Of a stretch of DNA of 38,338 nucleotides, positions 32,333 through 38,338 are shown in pieces; position 1 is the stretch's first letter, and every line of letters starts with the position of its first letter. Made by a program: the position numbers and the translations under genes. This DNA is from Lachnospiraceae bacterium (GTDB taxonomy: Bacteria; Bacillota; Clostridia; Lachnospirales; Lachnospiraceae), in assembly GCA_016288005.1 (NCBI GenBank), contig JAEEXY010000026.1:1-38338 (forward strand), written 5' to 3'. A model generated the notes under the pieces. It worked only from the letters and a program-made list of their open reading frames with translations, was not told the origin of the DNA and made no database searches.

Positions 32333-32776
32333 TTAAGTTGTTGTGTTGTTTATGTCGTCTTCTTTTTTCACAATGTTTGTGTCGATCGTTTTCCTGAATA
32401 CCACAAATCTGTCGTAGAGGTACTCAAGACTCAGGTTGAGCGCCATATTGATGCCGGTCACCAGATACTCGTTCAGGCCTTTCCCTGTAAGGAAATGCTC
32501 GAGCCATGTACTCGCCGGCGTAAATACCAGATAGAACAGCGCGACAAGCGCCATTGCCTTCGGAACATTGCCCGCGCTCTGGAAAGTGAATTTCCTGTTC
32601 AATGTAAAATTCCAGAGCACCGAAAGCACCAGCGCGATCAGGTAGCACAGCCAGTGCGGCCAGCCGACCAGCTCGTTCAGCAATGTGAACGTTCCGAGCT
32701 CGATCACTCCCGCGGAAGTTGAAAACCCTATGAACTTCAGCGTTCTGATCACTTCTTTTTTTGTTTCACCCGCCAT
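32333..32776 (-). CDS. GtrA family membrane protein
   Basis: The 147-residue protein has four predicted membrane helices and the GtrA signature segments: FIGFSTSAGVIELGTFTLL, LSVLWNFTLNRKFTFQS and YLYDRFVVFRK at the C-terminus. GtrA proteins are linked to moving lipid-linked sugars across the membrane for glycosylation of surface polymers. The gene is embedded between the aldolase (18 bp) and aminotransferase (14 bp) genes, so the operon may feed a surface polymer, not only central metabolism. Confidence 0.88.
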   Translation of the reverse strand: MAGETKKEVIRTLKFIGFSTSAGVIELGTFTLLNELVGWPHWLCYLIALVLSVLWNFTLNRKFTFQSAGNVPKAMALVALFYLVFTPASTWLEHFLTGKGLNEYLVTGINMALNLSLEYLYDRFVVFRKTIDTNIVKKEDDINNTTT

Positions 32777-32794
32777 AAGTTATCCCCCTGTTTT

Positions 32795-33796
32795 TTAAGA
32801 ATCCTTCTTTTTCGAGTACTTTTTGGTATATACAAAGCGCATCAGCATGCAGTCGATCAGACCGAGCCTTGCGCTGCTGCCGAGGGCCAGAGTGTTCAGA
32901 TCGGTCACTGCCGCTTTGTCGAGCAGGATCTTGAGCGCGTCGGTATCGTCCTTGTCCATGCCGCACACGATCGCGCCGCAGCCTCTGACAAATACGGAAT
33001 TGCGCTTTTTGAGCGCCTTTTCCACGGCGTCGTAATTCTTGTCGACCACATCCACGCTGCGTCCGATCATCTGCGCCATGTCATCCAGCTGGGCCACAAG
33101 CGGACAGTCGCGCAATGACCTGGCCCTGATCGCGTCGGTGCTCACAAACTCCGCGAGCGGGAATGTCTTGCGGACTCTGCTCATCAGCTCATCCATCGAA
33201 TAATCCGCGGATTTCTGCTCCATGCTCCCGTCCTGCGCGAGTTTTACGCCCCTCTTGCATATCTGCTCGAGCAGCAGGGCGTTCGCGTATGCCTTTTCCT
33301 TCGACTCCGCGGCGATCAGCGCGCCGTGGTTCTGCATGAGCACCGTATGGTTCCCGGCCTCCAAAGCCCTGCGTACGGCGTTTTTGAGCTTTTTGGTCCC
33401 GGGAAGTCCGTAAGACGCCCGCGCGATACCGCCGAGCTGTTTGCGCTCCTCCTCTTTGATATCGAGGTTTTCAAAGCCTGCGACACCGATCGCTGAAGCA
33501 AATACCTGATGCGTGTGGATCACAAAGCCCACCTCGGGGAATATCTCGTACGCGGCCGCATGAATACCCTTTTCGCTCGAAGGCTTGCGGCGTCCTTCCC
33601 ATTCTCCGGTCGTCCTGTCGTACAGCGCCAGATCGTCCTCTTTGGTCCTTACATAATCCAGACCGCTCGGTGTGATGAGAAATCTGTTCTCATCGACTCT
33701 CGCGCTGATGTTGCCCCAGGTCCTGGCAACCAGTGCGTCGCGCAGCAGCTCGATACCCGTAGCCACAACCTGCGCTCTCAATTCTCTTTCATCCAT
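32795..33796 (-). CDS. class II aldolase/adducin family protein with an extra degenerate C-terminal half-domain
   Basis: The first 220 residues are a class II (zinc) aldolase like L-fuculose-phosphate aldolase. They contain WGNISARV, the catalytic Glu75 in KPSSEKGIH, zinc ligands His94 and His96 in VIHTHQ, and His157 in MQNHGAL. These enzymes cleave a phosphorylated ketose or aldonate derivative to DHAP or a similar fragment plus an aldehyde. The protein has 333 residues, about 110 more than usual. Residues about 232-333 include SVFVRGCGAIVCGMDKDD, which mirrors the strand-helix around the third zinc ligand of the family with the histidine replaced by cysteine. It sits between the kinase and GtrA genes. 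Confidence 0.85.
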   Translation of the reverse strand: MDERELRAQVVATGIELLRDALVARTWGNISARVDENRFLITPSGLDYVRTKEDDLALYDRTTGEWEGRRKPSSEKGIHAAAYEIFPEVGFVIHTHQVFASAIGVAGFENLDIKEEERKQLGGIARASYGLPGTKKLKNAVRRALEAGNHTVLMQNHGALIAAESKEKAYANALLLEQICKRGVKLAQDGSMEQKSADYSMDELMSRVRKTFPLAEFVSTDAIRARSLRDCPLVAQLDDMAQMIGRSVDVVDKNYDAVEKALKKRNSVFVRGCGAIVCGMDKDDTDALKILLDKAAVTDLNTLALGSSARLGLIDCMLMRFVYTKKYSKKKDS

Positions 33797-33817
33797 ATTC
33801 TATATCTCTCCGATCGT

Positions 33818-35413
33818 TTATTTTCCGTTCAGCTCACGGAAATTGTTCTTATTGGACTCGTAGAGTCTCTTAAACACCCTGTAATTCCTGTCGTAAACCT
33901 CTTTGTTCGCCGGATCCGGCTTATATACCGCGTCGACCCTGATCAGCTTGTCAGCCTCGTCAAGACCGGGCAGTTTCCCCTGTCCGACCGCCACAAGAAG
34001 CGCTGCTCCCACGGCTCCGACATCCTTGCTCATCTCGACGGTCTCTATCGTCCTGCCTGTGATATCAGCGAGCATCCGGCAGGTTACCTTAGAGATCGCG
34101 CCTCCGCCGACAAAACGTATCGTATCGGAGGTCCGGATCTTTTTGTCCTCACATTCGAGCATCCATCTCAGGTGGAAGCATATGCCTTCGAGGACCGATC
34201 TAAGCATCACTCTCTTTCCTGTCTCGAGACGTATGTTGAAGAACATGCCGCCTGCCGCCGGATCCTCGAAAGGACAGCGGTTTCCGTGCAGCCACGGCGT
34301 GAATATCACTCCTTCACTGCCCGCAGGCACCTTGGCGATCTCCGACGACATGTAGTCGTAGAGGCTCACATACTCGGTCTCAACCGACTCGGCCACATCC
34401 ACCTTTTTGAGGTAGACATTGATCTCGTCCATTACCAGATGGTCCTTGACCCACTCAAAGCACTTGCCTGCGGTCTCCATCTCGGCGAAATAATTGTATT
34501 TGCCCGCCTGCGCGCCTACAATGCCGGCGATCATCGCGTTGATGTCAACGACCTGTTTGTCGATCACCGTTCCTACCCAGCCCGAAGTACCCCAGTAAAC
34601 ATGCGTATTCCCGAGTCTGGTGGCTCCCGCACCGACGCCTATCAGAGTGGCGTCGCCGCCTCCTCCGTAGACCGGTGTGCCTGCCGTCAGGCCGAGTTCC
34701 TCGGCAGCTCCCGGCAGGAGCCTGCCCGCCACCTCGGAACACCCTACGATCCTCGGCAGGTGATCGTAATTAACGCCGTACATTTTGCAGAGGTCTTTGC
34801 TGAAGCACTCCTTGCCCTTACGGCTGTCATAGAGAAAAGTAGAATAAGCTGAATCGGGAGTCATCACATACTCTCCCGTCATGCGGCAGATGAAATATTC
34901 CTTAACATCCAGCCACTTGCAGACTTTTTTGAATATTTCGGGCTCGTATTTCTGAACCCATTTGTATTTCCAGAGAGGATCTTTGACGCTCGTGGAAGCG
35001 GCTGTGGTCAGTCTGAGACTCTTTAGGAGCATGCGGATGTTCACGCCTGCGATGCTGATACCGAAGGTCTCGGTCTCCTTCATCACGTCTCCCGCGCGCT
35101 GGTCCATATAGCTCATAGGCCTGCGAAGCGCTTTGCCTTCGCGGTCCACGAGCACCAGCCCCTGCATCTGGGAGCAGAAAGAAATGCCGATGATATCAGC
35201 CGGGTTGACTCCGGTTTTCTCCAGCAGTTTTCCGGTCGTGATCCTGATCGCGCTCCACCATTCGTCAGCGTCCTGCTCCGCTCCGCCGTTATCCAGGATA
35301 TAGAGCTTATAGGTGCAGTATTCGCCTCCGATCGGTTTCAGAGTGTCTTCGAGACTGAACAGGCATGATTTTACGCCCGTCGTTCCCACGTCATAAGACA
35401 AGATATAGTTCAT
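33818..35413 (-). CDS. FGGY-family carbohydrate kinase (xylulokinase-like)
   Basis: The 531-residue protein opens with the phosphate-1 motif SYDVGTTGVKSCLF. It continues with SFCSQMQGLVLVD, MSYMDQRAG and WGTSGWVGTV, and ends with the adenosine motif FVGGGAISKVTCRMLADITG. FGGY kinases phosphorylate ketoses, polyols or related sugars using ATP. Exact substrate cannot be read from sequence. Adjacency to a class II aldolase suggests the product is the aldolase substrate. ATG 35413 follows GGGGG; an in-frame TTG two codons earlier is less likely. It lies 54 bp after tetR and 21 bp before the aldolase. Confidence 0.9.
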   Translation of the reverse strand: MNYILSYDVGTTGVKSCLFSLEDTLKPIGGEYCTYKLYILDNGGAEQDADEWWSAIRITTGKLLEKTGVNPADIIGISFCSQMQGLVLVDREGKALRRPMSYMDQRAGDVMKETETFGISIAGVNIRMLLKSLRLTTAASTSVKDPLWKYKWVQKYEPEIFKKVCKWLDVKEYFICRMTGEYVMTPDSAYSTFLYDSRKGKECFSKDLCKMYGVNYDHLPRIVGCSEVAGRLLPGAAEELGLTAGTPVYGGGGDATLIGVGAGATRLGNTHVYWGTSGWVGTVIDKQVVDINAMIAGIVGAQAGKYNYFAEMETAGKCFEWVKDHLVMDEINVYLKKVDVAESVETEYVSLYDYMSSEIAKVPAGSEGVIFTPWLHGNRCPFEDPAAGGMFFNIRLETGKRVMLRSVLEGICFHLRWMLECEDKKIRTSDTIRFVGGGAISKVTCRMLADITGRTIETVEMSKDVGAVGAALLVAVGQGKLPGLDEADKLIRVDAVYKPDPANKEVYDRNYRVFKRLYESNKNNFRELNGK

Positions 35414-35467
35414 ATGCAACCCCCATATACTTTTTCGGGATGATCCCGATACCTTCCCAAATATGGC

Positions 35468-36094
35468 TTAAAGCCCGAGCGCCGCGCCCATGAAATCCAC
35501 AAAAGCCTCCCCAACGGCCTGCGGATCCGCGGCGTTCTCCTCACCGCAATAGATCTTCATACGCTCGTGATAATAATCGCAGCTGAACGAAAACTGCAGC
35601 ATCATCAGCAGATTATCGAAGAAAAACGCGAAAAGCCTCGGATCTCCCTTGATCGCTATGCGGCCCTGCGCCTCTGCCTTGCTCAGCAGCTCCGTATAAA
35701 CCTGCGCGCTTATGCTCTCGATCTTCGCAGCCAGCTCCGCTGCGTATCTGCCGCAGCTGCCCGATGTGATCTCGTGATACATCCGGTAATAATTCCGATG
35801 CTCGCCCGCTGCCGCGATAAGGTCTTTTACCAGGTTTTCCAGGCATTTCCTCAGATCGCTCTCGTTCAGGATAACGGACTCCATTACATGCTGCAAAAGC
35901 TCGAGCGAATAATCTACGCAGGCCAGGAAAAATGCGTCCTTGTCCTCGTAATACTTGTAGATAACGCCCACGCTGATACCGGCACGCTTCGCGATGGAAG
36001 ACATGACGGTCTTATCGAGGCCGCGCTCGGCAAACTCATCTATACCTGCTTCCAGCAGCTTAGTTAAAGAAGTGTCATCAAGTTTTTTATACAT
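35468..36094 (-). CDS. TetR/AcrR family transcriptional regulator
   Basis: The 208-residue protein has a typical TetR N-terminal helix-turn-helix: LLEAGIDEFAERGLDKTVMS followed by SIAKRAGISVGVIYKYYEDK (about residues 14-53). The C-terminal ligand domain is helical and variable. It is first in the operon with kinase, aldolase, gtrA and aminotransferase. The promoter upstream contains an 18-bp palindrome just after the predicted start site. It probably represses itself and the operon, released by a pathway metabolite. Confidence 0.92.
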   Translation of the reverse strand: MYKKLDDTSLTKLLEAGIDEFAERGLDKTVMSSIAKRAGISVGVIYKYYEDKDAFFLACVDYSLELLQHVMESVILNESDLRKCLENLVKDLIAAAGEHRNYYRMYHEITSGSCGRYAAELAAKIESISAQVYTELLSKAEAQGRIAIKGDPRLFAFFFDNLLMMLQFSFSCDYYHERMKIYCGEENAADPQAVGEAFVDFMGAALGL

Positions 36095-36128
36095 ACATCA
36101 CCGTATCCTGTCTAATGCGGCACCATCT

Positions 36129-36146
36129 CGTGAATCTCCATTCACG
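36129..36146 (-). promoter_or_regulatory. probable TetR operator
   Basis: CGTGAAT (36129-36135) and ATTCACG (36140-36146) are perfect 7-bp arms around four bases. The site lies immediately downstream of the predicted transcription start of the tetR operon, the expected place for a repressor roadblock. Binding is inferred. Confidence 0.65.
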
Positions 36147-36156
36147 TACCAAATTC

Positions 36157-36185
36157 ATTATCACCCAAAAGAGTGTTATTGTCAA
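36157..36185 (-). promoter_or_regulatory. sigma-A promoter of the tetR operon
   Basis: On the minus strand a perfect TTGACA (36185-36180), 17-bp spacer and GATAAT (36162-36157) lie about 63 bp before the tetR start. The SDR terminator lies immediately upstream. Confidence 0.8.
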
Positions 36186-36192
36186 TAAAAAA

Positions 36193-36222
36193 AGCAGCCG
36201 AACGCAAAAGCATTCGGCTGCT
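36193..36222 (-). terminator. intrinsic terminator of the SDR gene
   Basis: AGCAGCCGAA (36193-36202) and TTCGGCTGCT (36213-36222) form a perfect 10-bp stem. On the minus strand the stem is followed by a run of seven T. It lies 35 bp after the SDR stop and isolates that gene from the tetR operon. Confidence 0.88.
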
Positions 36223-36256
36223 CAGAAAAAGGAACGAACTCTTATCCGTGGACGTC

Positions 36257-37012
36257 TTATTGAAGAACAAATCCGCCGTTGGGCGAAACAACCTGACCGG
36301 TCATGTAAGGAGCGGTAAGGAGATATCCGAGTGCGCCGGCGATATCGGAAACATCACCGATGAAGCCCTCGGGAATGGTGCCCGCAAGTGCGTTGAGCTC
36401 ATCCTGGTTAACGCCGCGGAGCATGTCTGTCATGATCATGCCGGGTGCGATGGCGTTAACGCGAACTCCGCGTCCCGCGAACTCAAGAGCAAGCGCTCTG
36501 GTAAGTCCGATGATGCCGGACTTTGATGCGCAGTAGTCAGCCTGGTTGATAACACCCGTAAGTCCGCCTACGGAAGAGGTGTTAACGATGCAGCACTGAT
36601 TTTCCTTGCTCGAATGATTTATCATATGAGGAAGTACAAGGTGTGTCATGTGAAGGAAGCTCATGAGGTTGGTGTTGATAACGTTCTCATACTGCTCTCT
36701 CTTGATGTCGATCCAGTTGCAGTTATTTGTGATGCCTGCGTTGTTAACAAGTACGTCGATGTTCTGGCCGAACTTGTCAACGGTTGCCTTTACAAGGTTC
36801 TCGCAGTCCTCGTATTTGCTGACGTCAGCTCTTACAACGAGCGTCTCAACGCCGTACTCCTTGCTGATCTTTGCAGCAAGATTGTCCGAAAGAGCCTTTG
36901 AAGACTCGCTTCTGTAATTGATAACTACGTTATAGCCGAGCTCACCGAGCTTAAGGGCCATAGCCTCACCGATACCTCTTGATCCGCCTGTGATTATTGC
37001 TGTCTTTGCCAT
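36257..37012 (-). CDS. short-chain dehydrogenase/reductase (FabG-like)
   Basis: The 251-residue enzyme is a classical SDR: cofactor loop TGGSRGIG (residues 8-15), NNAGI near 90-94, and catalytic Ser147, Tyr160 and Lys164 (YCASK). The Arg in NYRSE after the second strand favours NADP(H). PNGGFVLQ is a normal SDR C-terminus. Sequence alone does not separate 3-oxoacyl-ACP reductase from a sugar or polyol dehydrogenase. Its location beside the kinase-aldolase operon suggests carbohydrate metabolism, but it has its own promoter and terminator. ATG 37012 follows AGGAGG; an upstream reading to 37111 would cross the promoter. Confidence 0.9.
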   Translation of the reverse strand: MAKTAIITGGSRGIGEAMALKLGELGYNVVINYRSESSKALSDNLAAKISKEYGVETLVVRADVSKYEDCENLVKATVDKFGQNIDVLVNNAGITNNCNWIDIKREQYENVINTNLMSFLHMTHLVLPHMINHSSKENQCCIVNTSSVGGLTGVINQADYCASKSGIIGLTRALALEFAGRGVRVNAIAPGMIMTDMLRGVNQDELNALAGTIPEGFIGDVSDIAGALGYLLTAPYMTGQVVSPNGGFVLQ

Positions 37013-37056
37013 GATCTGATTCCTCCTATATCTATGTCTGCGATCTATATCAACAA

Positions 37057-37092
37057 TCGATAACACTATTTTCGATATCCGTATTATCGATA
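37057..37092 (-). repeat. three TCGATA boxes at exact 15-bp spacing, putative operator array
   Basis: TCGATA starts at 37057, 37072 and 37087 on the plus strand, an exact 15-bp period. The first and third copies sit in ATCGATA and TATCGATA, so they are palindromic or nearly so. The array lies between the predicted transcription start (about 37095) and the SDR ribosome site. It probably binds an oligomeric regulator, identity unknown. Confidence 0.55.
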
Positions 37093-37101
37093 CCAGCAGG
37101 A

Positions 37102-37130
37102 ATGATAGCACTGTGCATGGTTTTTGTCAA
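37102..37130 (-). promoter_or_regulatory. sigma-A promoter of the SDR gene
   Basis: On the minus strand a perfect TTGACA (37130-37125), 17-bp spacer and TATCAT (37107-37102) are followed directly by the TCGATA array. Confidence 0.75.
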
Positions 37131-37146
37131 CAGCTTTTTTATAATT

Positions 37147-38049
37147 TTATAAAACCTTTCCGATAAATGTCTTCAGCATCTCATAATACCCGTCGGGGTC
37201 GACCACCGCGGAGGCCGCATGGCCCGCGCCTTCCACGAGTCTGATCTCCTTACGTCCTGCGCTCGCTTCATATATCTGTCTGCAGTGATCCGGAAGGATA
37301 AAATCGTCATTTGCCCCGTGCACGCAGAGCAGCGGTATCTTATTTCCGCTCACCGCCCGCAGCGGGACCGCTTTGAGGAAATCGATGCCGTATATGATCC
37401 TTGCCGCAATATTGGCCGGATAAAACATGAACGGCGGCACATGCAGCACCTTCATATATCGCATGATCACGGTCCGGATCTCGGCAAAACCGCAGTCATC
37501 GACCGCAAAAGCGACTTTTTCCTTAACGATATCGTATCCCAGCGCCGTCAGCACCGTCGCTGACCCGAGCGACTCACCCTGCAGGCCCACGGTGATATCT
37601 TCGCCATACCGCTCAAAAGTATCCTTCAGCACCGCGATCAGGAAATCCACTTCCCTCACACAGTAACTGCAGGGTTCTTTTTTGTTCAGGCCGTGACCGC
37701 GCTCATCGAACATTACGCAGTTGAACCCGAGCCTCCGGTAGTGAACCGCGTATTTGATCATTCCGTATCTGTTGTCGGTGTAACCGTGCGCAAGGATCAC
37801 GTACCTGTTCGAAGGCTCGCTCGCGGGCAAAAGCGAGGTGTGTATATCCTCGCCTTTGCTCCCCTTAACGATATAGTCAGTGAACATGTCACGGGTAAGC
37901 TCCTTCGCGTCCCTTACATGCTCCTGCTCCCAGTCCCATGCCTCCTGCATGGTCTGCCGCTTTCCGTGCGTGATGTACCACGCGAAAGCTGCGCAGAGAG
38001 CGCAGAACAGCACGATCAAAACCGCAAGAACAATGATAAATACTTTCAT
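37147..38049 (-). CDS. membrane-anchored alpha/beta-hydrolase
   Basis: The 300-residue protein has an N-terminal membrane helix (about residues 3-26). It then has an alpha/beta-hydrolase fold: oxyanion region LAHGYTDNR (His88), nucleophile elbow GESLGS with Ser160, acid Asp248 or Asp249 in VHGANDDFI, and His277 in GAGHAAS. The family includes esterases, thioesterases and peptidases of the YfhR/BEM46 type. The helix would place the catalytic domain outside or at the membrane surface. GGAGAAGG precedes the ATG. It begins 26 bp after the truncated MFS gene. Substrate unknown. Confidence 0.85.
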   Translation of the reverse strand: MKVFIIVLAVLIVLFCALCAAFAWYITHGKRQTMQEAWDWEQEHVRDAKELTRDMFTDYIVKGSKGEDIHTSLLPASEPSNRYVILAHGYTDNRYGMIKYAVHYRRLGFNCVMFDERGHGLNKKEPCSYCVREVDFLIAVLKDTFERYGEDITVGLQGESLGSATVLTALGYDIVKEKVAFAVDDCGFAEIRTVIMRYMKVLHVPPFMFYPANIAARIIYGIDFLKAVPLRAVSGNKIPLLCVHGANDDFILPDHCRQIYEASAGRKEIRLVEGAGHAASAVVDPDGYYEMLKTFIGKVL

Positions 38050-38075
38050 ATCCTTCTCCTTAAACCAAATGCGCC

Positions 38076-38338
38076 TTATTTATAAGTGTCAGCCGTAATG
38101 TTCTCCAGATCCAGTCCCATTCCTACAGTATTGATCATCAGGAACAGCCTTCTGCCGTATTTGTCCGAAAGTGCCTTATAAAAAGGCGAGATGATGAGAA
38201 AAAGATTCGAGATGACCGAAAGCGGTGCGACCACATTGATCGCATTCGCGTACTCCGGCGAATTTACATCTCTCGAAGTGATGTTGAAGAGCTCAAACAG
38301 CGCGTAGGGCTGCATGGATGAGTTCATGTTCGAAGTGA
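38076..38338 (-). pseudogene. 3' end of an apparently truncated MFS transporter (runs off the window)
   Basis: The frame is open from the right edge (residues T-S-N before the first visible Met at 38327) and stops at 38076. It shows one membrane-like segment (APLSVISNLFLIISPF) followed by the MFS loop motif SDKYGRR. That motif normally joins helices 2 and 3 (or 8 and 9), so at least three more helices should follow. Instead a short polar tail (LDLENITADTYK) ends the protein. The gene may have been cut by a deletion or frameshift. The beginning lies outside the window, so this cannot be settled here. Confidence 0.5.

Noticed and set aside
33509..34852. 447-codon open frame on the plus strand across the aldolase and kinase genes
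   Set aside because: It lies wholly antisense to two well-supported genes, has no recognisable domain, is rich in Arg, His and Tyr as expected from antisense reading, and has no good ribosome site.

Overview
The window is chromosomal DNA of a low-to-moderate GC Firmicute, most likely a Lachnospiraceae-like member of the Clostridia. I infer this from the fused SecDF protein, a TPP-riboswitch-controlled ThiT, paired DegV proteins, a class I NADP-type glutamate dehydrogenase, an S-layer-homology-like protein, strong AGGAGG ribosome sites and near-consensus sigma-A promoters with 17-bp spacers. No rRNA, tRNA, CRISPR array, transposase or integrase is visible.

Layout. (1) 1-8.3 kb is mostly housekeeping: proC (-); a TPP riboswitch with terminator ahead of thiT (+), whose product carries an unusual C-terminal membrane extension; a secDF-recJ operon (-); and two degV genes (+). 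(2) 8.3-11.4 kb is accessory: a GNAT acetyltransferase fused to an alpha/beta hydrolase, two small proteins of unknown function, and a mazEF toxin-antitoxin pair whose promoter lies partly inside a perfect 27-bp palindrome. (3) 11.4-27.2 kb is the most notable region: fourteen tightly packed minus-strand genes behind one promoter at 27342-27370. They encode a divergent Tad/Flp-like (type IVc) pilus or secretion machine: a SAF-domain CpaB-like protein, a companion protein of unknown fold, a TadZ/CpaE-like protein lacking the Walker A lysine, a membrane-anchored CpaF-like ATPase, one protein carrying two TadB/TadC-type modules, two paralogous pilin-like proteins, an exported protein with six CxxCxGxG zinc-finger motifs, a 53-residue membrane protein, an M50 site-2-type protease, two more single-span pseudopilin-like proteins, an SLH-like exported protein and a 1266-residue exported protein. 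No prepilin peptidase, secretin or canonical Flp pilin is present.

(4) 27.4-30.6 kb holds a cytoplasmic GH13 amylase and gdhA. (5) 30.8-37 kb holds a TetR-led operon (tetR, FGGY kinase, class II aldolase, GtrA, HemL-like class III aminotransferase) next to a separately promoted SDR oxidoreductase. Together they could phosphorylate a sugar or polyol, cleave it by aldol reaction and aminate or reduce the aldehyde or ketone. The pathway is unknown. (6) The right end has a membrane-anchored alpha/beta hydrolase and the end of an apparently truncated MFS transporter.

Regulatory DNA is readable: sigma-A promoters at most operons, a probable TetR operator, three TCGATA boxes at an exact 15-bp period ahead of the SDR gene, overlapping palindromes ahead of the first degV, and three long intergenic palindromes of two REP-like classes. 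The longest gene-free stretch (885-1214) holds two divergent promoters, the TPP riboswitch and its terminator. All functional names come from reading motifs by eye. No database search was run.
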